DNA of 64,000 nt from Xanthobacteraceae bacterium (GCA_022841625.1 JALHRD010000001.1:1-64000); one strand, 5' to 3'; positions 25,076 through 34,407 are shown, counted from the first letter of the stretch. Program-made: numbers and translations. Notes: generated by a model from the letters alone, not told the origin.

Positions 25076-26161
25076 ATGACGGCCCATCGCTTGCGCTATC
25101 TGATCGGTCTCGCGGCCATCGCGGCCGCAGCGCTGTTCAACGAACCGACCGTGGCGCAGCAACCGTTCTATGCCGCCAAGCAACTCGTCATCCTGGTCAA
25201 TTATGACGCCGGCGGGCCAACCGACCTTGAGGCACGGCTGCTGTCGCGTCATCTCGGCCGCCACATTCCGGGCAATCCACGCATCATCGTGCAGAATATG
25301 GGCGGCGCGGCGGGTCTGATCGGCAGCAAATATCTGGGCGAAATCGCGCCCCGCGACGGCAGCATGATGGGCTACTTCACCGCCGCGACCCAGGCCTATG
25401 TCAGCAATCCGGAGCGCTTCACCGTCGATTTCCGCACCTATGAATTCATCGCCGTGCTGCCAAGCGGCCGTATTCATTTCATGCGCAGCGACATCAAGCC
25501 CGGCATACGCAACGCCGCCGACGTGGTTCGCGGCGAAAATATTGTGGTCGGCGGGCTCGGGCCGCAGGCCCCGAAGGATATGACCATGCGGCTCACGCTC
25601 GACATGCTGGGCGTTCCGTACAAATACGTCACCGGCTACAATTCCAGCGCGCAGGCGATGATCGCGTTGCAGCGTGGTGAGATCAGCTATTACGCCGACT
25701 CCCCGCCGGTCTACAAAATCAAAATCGAACCGCAGGTAAAAGCCGGCGAGTTCGTGCCGGTGTTCTACGATCCCGCCTTCGACGGCAGCGCGTTCAGCGT
25801 ACCGCCCTATATGAAGGGCTCTTCGATTCAGCCGTTCCAGGAACTATACCGCTCGGTCAAGGGCACAATGCCATCGGGCCAGCTCTGGGAGGCCTACAAA
25901 TCGGTGCTCCTGGTCAACGGCACGATGTATCGGCTGCTGGCGATGCCACCCACTGCGCCGCCGCCAGCGGTCAATGCGCTACGCGCGGCAGTCGTACAGC
26001 TTGCATCCGACCGGGCTTACCTCGACGAAGCGATCAAAATAACCGGCGATGTCCCGGAATACGTGACCGGGGCAACACTAAACGACGATGTCCGCAAGGC
26101 GTTGACGATCAATCCGGAACTGAAGGCGTTCATGGACGCCTATGCCAAGCGGGCCAAATAG
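25076..26161 (+). CDS. Bug/TctC-like periplasmic receptor
   Basis: 361 aa from the ATG with GGAGG eight bases upstream. Signal peptide LIGLAAIAAAALFNEPTVAQ. The mature start PFYAAKQLVILVNYDAGGPT, then RHLGRHIPGNPRIIVQNMGG, marks the receptor family; it is distant from the three tandem copies and closer in style to the receptor at 38250. No permease genes adjoin. Divergent from a dihaem cytochrome c. Confidence 0.88.
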   Translation: MTAHRLRYLIGLAAIAAAALFNEPTVAQQPFYAAKQLVILVNYDAGGPTDLEARLLSRHLGRHIPGNPRIIVQNMGGAAGLIGSKYLGEIAPRDGSMMGYFTAATQAYVSNPERFTVDFRTYEFIAVLPSGRIHFMRSDIKPGIRNAADVVRGENIVVGGLGPQAPKDMTMRLTLDMLGVPYKYVTGYNSSAQAMIALQRGEISYYADSPPVYKIKIEPQVKAGEFVPVFYDPAFDGSAFSVPPYMKGSSIQPFQELYRSVKGTMPSGQLWEAYKSVLLVNGTMYRLLAMPPTAPPPAVNALRAAVVQLASDRAYLDEAIKITGDVPEYVTGATLNDDVRKALTINPELKAFMDAYAKRAK

Positions 26162-26260
26162 CGGGCGACGGTGGGCCGGTGTGGTTCGGACAGGCAATGC
26201 CCGCTATGCTGAACCGAAGTCGCGATCAATCGGTCAGATAATTTCGGGAGGAACCGACCA

Positions 26261-26329
26261 TGCGCAAATTGCCGCTTCTGGCCTCGGTAGCCGTCATTGC
26301 CGCCCGCCGCTTCCTTGCGAGCAATTAGC
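26261..26329 (+). other. 22-codon ORF with a strong ribosome binding site (leader peptide or receptor-gene relic)
   Basis: GGGAGGA seven bases before ATG, then MRKLPLLASVAVIAARRFLA and two more codons to a TAG. It looks like the first half of a signal peptide. It is in the same frame as the next gene, whose ATG 18 bases after the TAG has no SD of its own. Translational coupling, or a remnant of a lost secreted-protein gene, are both possible. Confidence 0.4.
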
Positions 26330-26347
26330 AACCCGATCTCATCGTCG

Positions 26348-26923
26348 ATGAAACATCGAACGACGATCGCCATCGGCGCCATCGCCCTTGTCCTGGGCGG
26401 GATAGCGGCCGCGCTTTTGGCGCCGGCATCCCATCGCCGCGCTGACATGACCCCACCGGCGGCGCCCATCAGTCCGGGCGGGTGGAGCGAAACGCGATGG
26501 CCGTTTCCACACGACCAGTTCGGCCGCGGCAAAGCATTCCAATGCGATGCGTCCAATTGTGGAACGCCGGTGACGCTCTATGTGCGCGCCAAGATCGGCT
26601 TTTGCAATTGCGAAACCGGCGTTTCCGACGACGCCGAACTTGAGCGGATCGGCGACATTGAACTGCTTGGCGGCACGGCAACAGCGCAGGGCGACGGTCG
26701 CCCGATCGCGGTGGCTTGGATGAAGGGTCGCAGCCGATCCTATGCGCTCGGCGGTCGGCCCGACCAATCGGCTCTGTCGATCGGCTACAACGAGCGCTGC
26801 GACGCCATTGTCGCAATGGCCGTCGTGCAAAACGGCCGCCCCGACGGGATCGAAGCAGCCGTGATCAAATTACTCAACGGCCCAACGCTCATGCGCTGGG
26901 CCGAACTCACGCTCGGACTGTAG
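26348..26923 (+). CDS. Membrane-anchored protein of unknown function
   Basis: 191 aa. One N-terminal hydrophobic segment (TIAIGAIALVLGGIAAALLA) anchors or exports it; the remainder is a compact domain with four Cys (FQCDASNCGT, GFCNCETG) that could form disulfides in the periplasm, and a conserved-looking WPFPHDQFGRGKAFQC start. I know similar proteins only as hypothetical in Hyphomicrobiales. No SD precedes the ATG; see the 22-codon ORF. Confidence 0.65.
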   Translation: MKHRTTIAIGAIALVLGGIAAALLAPASHRRADMTPPAAPISPGGWSETRWPFPHDQFGRGKAFQCDASNCGTPVTLYVRAKIGFCNCETGVSDDAELERIGDIELLGGTATAQGDGRPIAVAWMKGRSRSYALGGRPDQSALSIGYNERCDAIVAMAVVQNGRPDGIEAAVIKLLNGPTLMRWAELTLGL

Positions 26924-26968
26924 CGCGTCGCGGCGCCCAACCAAGTCGCGCGCCGGCGACTGCGGCGG

Positions 26969-28741
26969 TCAGGCTGCGCTCTCGATACCCTTGATTTTCT
27001 TCGCCTCGATCAGCGCGCAGATTTCATTGGCCGGCAACGCACGGCTGAAGAAATAGCCCTGCATTTCCGTACAACCGACCGATTGCAGCGTCGTCAGCTG
27101 CTCCTGCGTCTCGACGCCTTCTGCGGTCGAGGTCATGCTGAGGTTGTTGGCGAGAGTCGCGACCGCGCTCACAATGGCCAGAGGCTCGACACCCTTGGCG
27201 AGATCATTGACAAACGAGCGGTCGATTTTGATTTTGTCGAACGGGAAGCTGCGCAGATAGCTCAACGACGAATATCCCGTTCCAAAATCGTCCATCGCAA
27301 TTTTCACGCCGAGTTCGCGTAGCTTGTGTAGCGTCTGCAGGGTTGAAAATGTATTCTTCATAAGAATCGACTCGGTAATCTCAAGCTGCAAGCGCTGTGG
27401 CGCCATGTTCACGTCCTCGAGCGCGCTCTTGACCACATCCACCAAGTTCTTGGCCTTGAATTGGACCGGCGAGAGATTGACCGCGATGCTCATCTCATCG
27501 GGCCAGTCCGCGGACTGCCGACACGCCGTTCTCAGCACCCATTCGCCGATTGGAATGATCAAGCCGGTTTCCTCCGCAATGGGGATGAAATCGGCGGGAG
27601 AGACCATGCCGCTCTTGGGTCGGTTCCAGCGCAAGAGCGCCTCGAATCCAGTGATCTCGTTGTTCTGGAGATTGACCAACGGCTGATAGAATAACTCGAA
27701 CTCGTTGCTGGCGAGCGCCTTGCGCAGATCCATTTCTAGATCGCGCCGAACCTTCGCGCGCGCATCCATCTCCGGCTCGAAGAACCGATAAAGACCGCGC
27801 CCGTCGGCCTTCGCCCCATACAGGGCCATATCAGCGTTTTTCAACAAATGGTCCGGATCGGTGCCGTCACTCGGCGCAATCGAAATGCCAATGCTGATAT
27901 CCGCAACAATCTGGTGGCCGTCGATTTCGTAGGGCTTTGTTATCGATTCTCGTATCCGCCGCGAGAGCGCAGCGGCATCGGTCGGTTGCTCCACGCCGGT
28001 CATGATGATCGCAAACTCGTCGCCGCCCAGGCGGGCGACGGTGTCCGCGTCTCTCAGGCAGTGGCGCAACCGATCGGCGACGACCTTCAGCAGCCCATCT
28101 CCGATCGGATGCCCGAGCGTATCGTTGACGGTCTTGAAATGATCCAGATCGAGGTAGAGCACCGCCAAGGAACCGCCTCGGCCGACCCGCCTGAGCTCAT
28201 ACTCCAAACGTTCACGCAGCAGCATGCGGTTGGGCAGATTGGTCAGCGCGTCGTGACGCGCCATATGGGCAATCCGCTCATCCGCCCGCAGACGTTTGGT
28301 AATATCCTCGTGCGTGGTGAGCCAGCCGCCACCCTCGAGCGGCTTGGTCACAACGGCAAACGCGCGGCCATTGCCCAATTCGAATGTGTCGTCTTTGGTT
28401 TTTCCCGCCGCGACGGCGTCGCGAATACTTTCGATGTATTCGTCCGGATTGCCGGCAAACGATCCGACCGCAACGCTGTGCTTGAGAATATCGGCAAGCG
28501 CGCAGCCCGGCTTGACGAGTCCAGCCGACAATCCATACATGTCAACGTAGCGCTGATTGCAGAAAACCAACAGAGAGTCAGCGTCGAACATCGACACGCC
28601 TTGAGACAAATTGCCCAAGACCGTTTCGAGCAACAATGTCTGATCCAGCACGGCAAGATCTTTCTTGCGCACGCGCGGCTTGGCATTCGGAAATTGCACG
28701 ACGCCGCCGGCCCGCACAGGATCAAGATTCTTGTTAGCCAT
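26969..28741 (-). CDS. PAS-GGDEF-EAL protein (cyclic di-GMP synthesis and breakdown)
   Basis: 590 aa from the ATG at 28741; a GTG seven codons earlier is possible. PAS-like sensor domain about 35-150, GGDEF about 160-320, EAL about 340-580. The cyclase motif GGDEF (239-243) is intact with an RxxD inhibitory site five residues before it. The phosphodiesterase motif EALLR and the metal-binding DDFGTGYSSLSYLRS are also intact. Both activities are therefore possible. No transmembrane segment, so cytoplasmic. It ends 45 bases from the end of the opposing gene. Confidence 0.95.
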   Translation of the reverse strand: MANKNLDPVRAGGVVQFPNAKPRVRKKDLAVLDQTLLLETVLGNLSQGVSMFDADSLLVFCNQRYVDMYGLSAGLVKPGCALADILKHSVAVGSFAGNPDEYIESIRDAVAAGKTKDDTFELGNGRAFAVVTKPLEGGGWLTTHEDITKRLRADERIAHMARHDALTNLPNRMLLRERLEYELRRVGRGGSLAVLYLDLDHFKTVNDTLGHPIGDGLLKVVADRLRHCLRDADTVARLGGDEFAIIMTGVEQPTDAAALSRRIRESITKPYEIDGHQIVADISIGISIAPSDGTDPDHLLKNADMALYGAKADGRGLYRFFEPEMDARAKVRRDLEMDLRKALASNEFELFYQPLVNLQNNEITGFEALLRWNRPKSGMVSPADFIPIAEETGLIIPIGEWVLRTACRQSADWPDEMSIAVNLSPVQFKAKNLVDVVKSALEDVNMAPQRLQLEITESILMKNTFSTLQTLHKLRELGVKIAMDDFGTGYSSLSYLRSFPFDKIKIDRSFVNDLAKGVEPLAIVSAVATLANNLSMTSTAEGVETQEQLTTLQSVGCTEMQGYFFSRALPANEICALIEAKKIKGIESAA

Positions 28742-29005
28742 TGGCCTGACCTCTGTCTTCACCGTCGAAATTGGCGGAGCACTTCACCTAGACTCTATGT
28801 TGATTGCGATAACAGACGACGATTGGGACTTACTCAACTCAAAGCCGAAAATTTTAATCAAATCGCTCAACCTTACCGGTGTGCAAACCTGTCGCTGTGT
28901 AATAACCGCCGTCGTGATGCGACAAAGCCGCCCCGACAGTGTCGCGGCGGCTTCGATCGTCTGTCTTAATGATCGTTTAGCGATGTAATGAACTGGGTCG
29001 CGACA
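28742..29005. other. Intergenic region upstream of the PAS-GGDEF-EAL gene
   Basis: About 260 bases with a locally AT-richer part (28835-28880, AAAATTTTAATCAAAT) that is a plausible promoter zone for the minus-strand gene. No ORF or defined site. Confidence 0.3.
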
Positions 29006-29026
29006 CGCGCCGCTTGTAGCGGCGCG
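29006..29026 (-). terminator. Stem-loop after the first metallo-beta-lactamase-fold gene
   Basis: CGCGCCGCT and AGCGGCGCG pair perfectly (9 bp) around TGT, four bases beyond the stop codon of the minus-strand gene. No U-run follows, so efficiency is uncertain. Confidence 0.5.
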
Positions 29027-29030
29027 CCAG

Positions 29031-30008
29031 CTAAAGCACCGGACTCCAGGATACCGGAACCAAGCGATAACCGGTTCCAGCTTTCTCGACATAACCGAGC
29101 GACGGGAACGGGAAGTGATAGCCGGAGAGCAGCATGCGCTCGGCAGCGAGCATATCGTAGAGCTTGCGCCGCGAAATGACCGCCTGCGGCCCGTCCATGT
29201 CACCGCCTGCGTGCCAATCCGGATTCGTTACAAACAGCGGTGCAAAGCCCGCTGTCGCATCGGCCTGGATCATGACCTTGCCTGCGCCGGAGGCCACGAC
29301 AAAGGACGTGTGCCCAGGCGAATGGCCGTGAGTGTCGATCGCGGTAATGCCGGGCGCGACTTCCGTGTTCCATTCGTAGCGCGTCACCTTGCCGGCGATC
29401 GAACCGAAGATTCGGCGCACATTCTGGAACGCCGGCTTGCGCGCTTCCGGCGCGCGATTCATTTCGCCGTCGTCCATCCAATAGGCCCATTCCTTGGCCG
29501 GCACTTTGATCTCCGCATTGGGGAACGCCAGCGCTTCGTCGGCGGTGCGCAAACCGCTGATATGGTCGCCATGAAAATGCGAGATAACGACAACATCGAT
29601 GGTTTTTGGATCGACGCCCGCCGCGGTCAACGTTGCCGCGGTCAAGCCGGTCGATGGCAAGCCGCGCGGGCCATTGCCGCTGTCGATCAGCACCAATTGC
29701 TTGCCGGTATTCACCAGCGTCGGATGAAAATAGATGCCGACATGGTCGGTGGGCAAAAAGCTCGCCGCCAATACTTTCTGGACCTCCGCCAGCGAGGCAT
29801 TCCGCGCCGGACTGGTATCGAGCTTGGTCGGGCGCACGCCATCGAGGATCGCGGTCAGTTCGTAACCGCCGATCATGTAACGATAATAGCCTGGCGCCTG
29901 GCGTCCGATTTGCGGCGCGGCCGCATGCGCCCGATCCGCGGCCAGTGGCAGTAATGTTGTGGCGGCGGCGCCGATCAGGGCGGCGCGGCGGGAAACTGGG
30001 TCGGTCAT
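29031..30008 (-). CDS. Secreted metallo-beta-lactamase-fold hydrolase, paralogue 1
   Basis: 325 aa from the ATG preceded by GGGAGAG. A Tat-like signal (SRRAALIGAAATTLLPLAA) ends near AHAAAP. The zinc motif HFHGDH is at 144-149, with later His in THGHSPGHTSF and an Asp in MIQADATAG. It resembles secreted lactonase/quorum-quenching-like and alkyl-sulfatase-like hydrolases; substrate unknown. Its neighbour at 30176 is a clear paralogue with the same C-terminal YHFPFPSLGY/YHYPFPGLAY and SWSPVL/PWSPVL endings, but a separate terminator lies between. Confidence 0.9.
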   Translation of the reverse strand: MTDPVSRRAALIGAAATTLLPLAADRAHAAAPQIGRQAPGYYRYMIGGYELTAILDGVRPTKLDTSPARNASLAEVQKVLAASFLPTDHVGIYFHPTLVNTGKQLVLIDSGNGPRGLPSTGLTAATLTAAGVDPKTIDVVVISHFHGDHISGLRTADEALAFPNAEIKVPAKEWAYWMDDGEMNRAPEARKPAFQNVRRIFGSIAGKVTRYEWNTEVAPGITAIDTHGHSPGHTSFVVASGAGKVMIQADATAGFAPLFVTNPDWHAGGDMDGPQAVISRRKLYDMLAAERMLLSGYHFPFPSLGYVEKAGTGYRLVPVSWSPVL

Positions 30009-30132
30009 GGCGTTCTCTCCCTCGAGAGCATCTTGCATCGCACCGGCGCGGATGCGCGCGCTCGGCGCAAATAATTCAGCGTCATCGGCCGGATTTTAGA
30101 ATGGCGTGATTCATCACGCGCCCATGAAACAT

Positions 30133-30160
30133 GAGGGCCGCCCATCAATGGGCGGCCCTC
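30133..30160 (-). terminator. Strong hairpin terminator after the second metallo-beta-lactamase-fold gene
   Basis: GAGGGCCGCCCAT and ATGGGCGGCCCTC form a perfect 13-bp stem with a two-base centre (effective loop about four). On the minus strand it follows the stop by 15 bases and is followed by ATGTTTCAT. On the plus strand a run of six T lies about 11 bases further on. Confidence 0.7.
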
Positions 30161-30175
30161 CGTAGCAAACGTTTT

Positions 30176-31174
30176 TTACAGCACCGGGCTCCAGGGAACC
30201 GGAATCTCGCGGTAGCCGTTGCCGGCTTTCTCGATATAGGCGAGCCCCGGGAACGGATAATGAAAGCCCTGCACCATCATCTTCTCGGCCACCAGCATGT
30301 CATAGACCTTGCGCCGGGTTGCCTCCGCCATTTGGGCATCCTGGTCGAACATCAGATGCCAGTCGGGATTACGGACGAAAATCGGCAGGTTGGTGACGTC
30401 GGCCTGGACATAGACCTTGCTGTTGCCCGACGCGACGATGTGCGACATGTGGCCAGGTGTGTGGCCATGGGTCGCAACTGCGGTGATGCCGGACACGACT
30501 TCCTTGCCGGCTTCGTATTGCGTGACCTTACGGCCGAGCGCATCGAACACGCGGCGGAAGTTTGCGAACACCCCTTTCATGCGATCGGAGCTTTGGCGGC
30601 TCATCTCGCCGTCGTCGATGAAGAATTTCCATTCCGGCGCCGGCACCATGATCTCCGCATTCGGGAACGCCGGCTTATTGTCGGGCGCCAAAAGTCCGTT
30701 GATGTGGTCGCCGTGGATATGGGAGATCACCACGACATCGACCTGGCCGCGGTCGATGCCGGACGCCTTCAGGTTGGCTTGGAACTGTCCGGCGGCGCCC
30801 TTGCTGTTCTTGAAATTGGCCTCGCCGGTGCCGGTGTCGATCACCACCAGCCGCGAACCGGTGTTGACCACGCACGGGCAATAGGGGATCGCGATCATGT
30901 CGGGGCCCGGTTGCCCATAGCTGGCCGCCAGCGCGGCATTCAACTGTTCGCGGCTGCGATTGGTGACAAAACCGTCCGGGAACTTGAAGCGGTTTACACC
31001 ATCGGTCGCGACGGTCACTTCGAAGCTGCCGACCTTGTAGCGGTACCAGCCAGGCGCTTGTTGTCCGGACAGCGGTGCGGCAGCCTGTACGCTCGAAGAC
31101 GGAGCCGACGTCAGCAATGCTGCGCCGGCTGCCGCTGCGCCACCCATGACCGAGCGGCGTGTTAGTGTCGTCAT
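30176..31174 (-). CDS. Secreted metallo-beta-lactamase-fold hydrolase, paralogue 2
   Basis: 332 aa from the ATG with GGGAGG upstream; 39 further in-frame codons upstream have no SD. Tat-like signal LTRRSVMGGAAAAGAALLTS. Zinc motif HIHGDH (152-157), then ATHGHTPGHMSHIVASG and an Asp in VYVQADVTN, where paralogue 1 has Ala at the next position. The pair probably arose by duplication and diverged. It is divergent from the fused spermidine-synthase-like gene. Confidence 0.9.
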   Translation of the reverse strand: MTTLTRRSVMGGAAAAGAALLTSAPSSSVQAAAPLSGQQAPGWYRYKVGSFEVTVATDGVNRFKFPDGFVTNRSREQLNAALAASYGQPGPDMIAIPYCPCVVNTGSRLVVIDTGTGEANFKNSKGAAGQFQANLKASGIDRGQVDVVVISHIHGDHINGLLAPDNKPAFPNAEIMVPAPEWKFFIDDGEMSRQSSDRMKGVFANFRRVFDALGRKVTQYEAGKEVVSGITAVATHGHTPGHMSHIVASGNSKVYVQADVTNLPIFVRNPDWHLMFDQDAQMAEATRRKVYDMLVAEKMMVQGFHYPFPGLAYIEKAGNGYREIPVPWSPVL

Positions 31175-31292
31175 GGAACCATACCTCCCAAAATGAACAT
31201 ATGTTCGGGTGAACCCCGGCTTGAGCCTCCGGTAATGAAAGGATACCACGGATACCGAGGCATCGTCGTGGCTAACACCTGGATGTGACAAT

Positions 31293-31334
31293 TGTTCCCA
31301 GCAGTTATTCTAATGTTCCCAGCAGTTATTCTAA
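31293..31334. repeat. Exact 21-bp tandem duplication in a divergent promoter region
   Basis: TGTTCCCAGCAGTTATTCTA plus A occurs twice without a gap, between the starts of paralogue 2 and the fused spermidine-synthase-like gene. It may duplicate a regulator site or be a replication-slippage product. Confidence 0.9.
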
Positions 31335-31387
31335 GTCCGAATTCCCGGCTTGCCAGCGCCCGCGCCGCAACGGATAAGTAAGATATC

Positions 31388-33637
31388 ATGACCAATTCCC
31401 CCGCCCAGACCCAAGCCGCACGCATGACCCAGCTTTTGGTGGTCTTTACCGCGGCCATTTTTCTCAGCGCGGCACTGCTGTTTGCGGTGCAACCGATGTT
31501 CACCAAGCTGGTGCTGCCGCGGCTCGGCGGCGCGCCGGCGGTGTGGTCGGTGGCCATGGTATTCTTTCAGGCGGCACTGCTGGCAGGCTATGGCTACGCG
31601 CATCTACTGACGCGCTACGCGCCGGGCCGGCGTTCGGTCATGATTCACCTAGGCCTTTTGGCGGTCGCCTGCTTTTGGCTGCCATTGTCCATCGCCTCCG
31701 GTTGGGGCCGGCCGCCGGAAGTGGGTGAGGCATTCTGGCTGCTGGGTCTGTTTGCGGTCTCGATCGGCCCGCCGTTTTTTGCCCTCGCCGCCAACGCGCC
31801 ATTGTTGCAGGCATGGTTCGCCCGCACCGATCACCCGACCGCGAACGATCCCTACTTCCTGTACGCGGCCAGCAATGTCGGCAGCTTCCTGGCGCTGCTG
31901 TCCTATCCAATGCTGGTCGAGCCGTTCATTTCCTTGTCCGCGCAGACCTGGGCGTGGGCGGCCGGGTTCATCGCCCTGATCCTGGCGATTGCCGGCTGCG
32001 GCTATCTGTTGTGGCAATCACCCAACCAAGCGCCGGCGGCGGCCGCGACGCCAGGCGGCGCATCCGAAACCGCCAGCCCAAGCTGGGGCAATGTCGCGCG
32101 CTGGGTATTCCTCGCGGCCGTGCCGTCGGGGCTCTTGGTTGCAGTGACCGCCCATATCTCGACCGACGTTGCCGCGGTTCCATTACTCTGGGTCATACCG
32201 CTCGCGCTTTATCTTCTTACCTTTGTGATCGTTTTTTCGCGCCAACCGATCATTCCGCATTGGCTGGTGGTCGAATTGCAGCCGGTTTTCATCTTGGCGC
32301 TGATCGCAACCATCGTGTTCGAGCCGATCAAGATCATTGTCGGCCTCATGGCGGTCCACCTCGCGGTATTTTTCGTCGCCACATTGATGTGCCACGGCGA
32401 ACTCGCAGAACGCCGGCCGGCGGCGCGTCACCTGACCTCCTTCTATATGTGGATGTCGTTCGGCGGCATGATTGGCGGCATCGCAGCCGGCCTGGTGGCG
32501 CCCAATGTGTTTAACTGGATCGCCGAATATCCGCTCTTGATCATGCTGGCCGTGCTTTGCCGGCCGGGCCTGACCTGGCCGCGGACGCACTGGCAGCAGG
32601 CCCTGGTATTTGGCTCGGTCTTCCTGGCGATCTCCGGCCTATTCCTGTTCCAGCAGTTCGAGCAATCCATCAGCCTCACGACTTATCACACCATGCTCGG
32701 CGGCTTGCTCATTCTGACCGTGCTGTTCTGGCGCCACCCAGTTCCGTTCGCCGCCGTCGTCGCGACGGTCCTGCTCGCCCACCATATCGTTGCCGAAGCC
32801 AACAGCACCTTGACCGTGCGCAGCTTCTTCGGCGTGCTCAAGGTCAACGAAGCATCGAACGGGCGTTTCCGCACGCTCTCGCACGGCACCACCCTGCATG
32901 GCGGGCAACGCATTCGCGACAAACAGGGCAACTTGATCACCGGCCGCCCCGAGCCGACCATGTATTATTACGACGGCTCCGCCATCGCGCAGGGCATGGA
33001 TGCCGCCCGCGCCGTCAAGGGCGGCGGTCCCATCAACTATGCCGTGATCGGTCTCGGCACCGGCAGTCTGATTTGCCGCTCGCAACCCGGCGACAAGGCT
33101 GTCTACTACGAGATCGATCCCCTGATGGTCCGGCTCGCCCGCGACAGCGGTTTATTCACCTTCCTGAAGGAATGCGGACAGGATGTCCCGATCATCATGG
33201 GCGACGCGCGACTGACGCTCGCCGATGCCAAGGACGGAACCTATGACTTGATCGTTGTCGATGCCTTCACCTCCGACGCCATCCCGATCCACTTGTTGAC
33301 CAAGGAGGCGATGGCAATCTATCTGCAGAAATTGTCGCCGCGTGGCATGGTGGTGATCCACATCTCAAACCGCCACCTTGAACTCGCTTCGGTCGTCACC
33401 GGCATCGCGCATGCCAACAGTGCCGTCACCCGCGTCAGCGAAAGCGCCGACATCACCGAGGATGACACCGACTACAAGTTCCTTGGCACCGTCACCGCCT
33501 CGGCCCGCAAGGACGAGGATCTCGGCCCGCTCGCCAAGTCGCAGTATTGGGAGATGCAACGGCCGAATCCGCGGCAGCGGGTATGGACCGACGACTATTC
33601 GAATATCGTCGGCGCGCTGATCCGGCAATTACGATAG
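31388..33637 (+). CDS. Fused polytopic-membrane / spermidine-synthase-like protein
   Basis: 749 aa. The N-terminal half (about 10-460) has ten or more hydrophobic segments; the C-terminal third is a SpeE-like methyltransferase fold with the adenosyl-binding VIGLGTGSLIC (about 557), an acidic YYEIDPLMVRLAR and IVVDAFTSDAIPIHLLTKEA. Such fusions are widespread in proteobacteria, and aminopropyl transfer has not been shown for most. No SAM decarboxylase gene is nearby. Substrate may be something other than putrescine. Confidence 0.9.
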   Translation: MTNSPAQTQAARMTQLLVVFTAAIFLSAALLFAVQPMFTKLVLPRLGGAPAVWSVAMVFFQAALLAGYGYAHLLTRYAPGRRSVMIHLGLLAVACFWLPLSIASGWGRPPEVGEAFWLLGLFAVSIGPPFFALAANAPLLQAWFARTDHPTANDPYFLYAASNVGSFLALLSYPMLVEPFISLSAQTWAWAAGFIALILAIAGCGYLLWQSPNQAPAAAATPGGASETASPSWGNVARWVFLAAVPSGLLVAVTAHISTDVAAVPLLWVIPLALYLLTFVIVFSRQPIIPHWLVVELQPVFILALIATIVFEPIKIIVGLMAVHLAVFFVATLMCHGELAERRPAARHLTSFYMWMSFGGMIGGIAAGLVAPNVFNWIAEYPLLIMLAVLCRPGLTWPRTHWQQALVFGSVFLAISGLFLFQQFEQSISLTTYHTMLGGLLILTVLFWRHPVPFAAVVATVLLAHHIVAEANSTLTVRSFFGVLKVNEASNGRFRTLSHGTTLHGGQRIRDKQGNLITGRPEPTMYYYDGSAIAQGMDAARAVKGGGPINYAVIGLGTGSLICRSQPGDKAVYYEIDPLMVRLARDSGLFTFLKECGQDVPIIMGDARLTLADAKDGTYDLIVVDAFTSDAIPIHLLTKEAMAIYLQKLSPRGMVVIHISNRHLELASVVTGIAHANSAVTRVSESADITEDDTDYKFLGTVTASARKDEDLGPLAKSQYWEMQRPNPRQRVWTDDYSNIVGALIRQLR

Positions 33638-33656
33638 AAATCTCACGCGGCCCTTT

Positions 33657-33694
33657 AGACCATGATCCGATTCGATTGAATCGGATCATGGTCT
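33657..33694. repeat. Perfect ATGATCC palindrome
   Basis: AGACCATGATCCGATTC and its complement (17 bp each) flank GATT, 20 bases after the stop of the fused gene. Could act as terminator. Confidence 0.75.
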
Positions 33695-33708
33695 GACTTC
33701 ATTGTTTG

Positions 33709-33756
33709 AGCATGATCTTTTCCGAAAATCGGTTCCCGTTTTTCGGGATCATGATC
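33709..33756. repeat. Dispersed intergenic CATGATC element
   Basis: Starts GAGCATGATCTTTTCCGAAA and ends TTTTTCGGGATCATGATC, an imperfect inverted repeat running to the DedA stop codon. Elements of the form CATGATCTTTTCCGAAAACC are, to my knowledge, very common between genes of Bradyrhizobium and relatives, which supports the placement of this genome. Confidence 0.7.
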
Positions 33757-34292
33757 TAGCTCCACAGCCACTTGATGATCTTGCCGACGATGTCGCCAGT
33801 GGTGAGCAGCACCGCCGCCCACACGAATGCCGAAGTGAAATTGGCGAATTGAAACCGCCAGAACGGCATTTCGAAAATCCCGGCGATCAGCGGCACCGAG
33901 GCGCGCAACGGCCCGAAGAAACGGCCAATGAAGATCCCGAGCACACCCCATTTTTTCATGAATGCTTCGCCCTTCGGGATCAATTCCGGATGGCGCGACA
34001 GCGGCCAGATGTGCTGGACCGTGTATTCAAGCTTTTGGCCAATCCAATAAGACAGCCAGTCGCCAAGGGCCGCGCCGAGCGAGGCAGCGATCCAGATCGG
34101 CCAGAAGTTGATGTCGTTCGCCATGATCAGGGCGCCGATGCCGAGCAGCGCCGCCCAGGCCGGCAGCAGCAAAGATATAAAGGCGAGCGATTCCCCGAAC
34201 GCCAACAAAAAGACCACCAGCGGCGCCCAGCCCTGGTGCAACTTCACAAATTCGATGATGACGTTGGCGTAGCTTTCGAGAGTCGCGAACAT
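33756..34292 (-). CDS. DedA/SNARE-associated family membrane protein
   Basis: 178 aa, four to five hydrophobic segments. The family signature IGRFFGPLRASVPLIAGIFEMPFWRFQFAN is complete, with the conserved Arg residues, and the first re-entrant motif GESLAFISLLLPAWAAL carries the membrane Glu. DedA proteins act as proton-dependent lipid flippases (undecaprenyl phosphate or phosphatidylethanolamine). The stop codon overlaps the end of the dispersed CATGATC element. Start near the D-B repeat pair, 12 bases away. Confidence 0.93.
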   Translation of the reverse strand: MFATLESYANVIIEFVKLHQGWAPLVVFLLAFGESLAFISLLLPAWAALLGIGALIMANDINFWPIWIAASLGAALGDWLSYWIGQKLEYTVQHIWPLSRHPELIPKGEAFMKKWGVLGIFIGRFFGPLRASVPLIAGIFEMPFWRFQFANFTSAFVWAAVLLTTGDIVGKIIKWLWS

Positions 34293-34304
34293 TTTTTGGC
34301 AATC

Positions 34305-34382
34305 CTAGTGTGGCGGTTCGGAAGTCCGCTACATTCTCGCAGCGAGTCTGAATAGCGGACTTCTGAACCTAAGCCACACTAG
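34305..34382. repeat. CTAG hairpin, type D
   Basis: Nearly identical to the copy at 9117 (GTTCGGAAG instead of GTTCAGAAG in the left arm). Followed by a linker in which AGAATCAATGAG is duplicated (34381-34404). Confidence 0.9.
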
Positions 34383-34404
34383 AATCAATGAGAGAATCAA
34401 TGAG
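34381..34404. repeat. 12-bp tandem duplication in the D-B linker
   Basis: AGAATCAATGAG twice; the other three D-B pairs have a single copy of the linker. Confidence 0.9.
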
Positions 34405-34407
34405 TTG

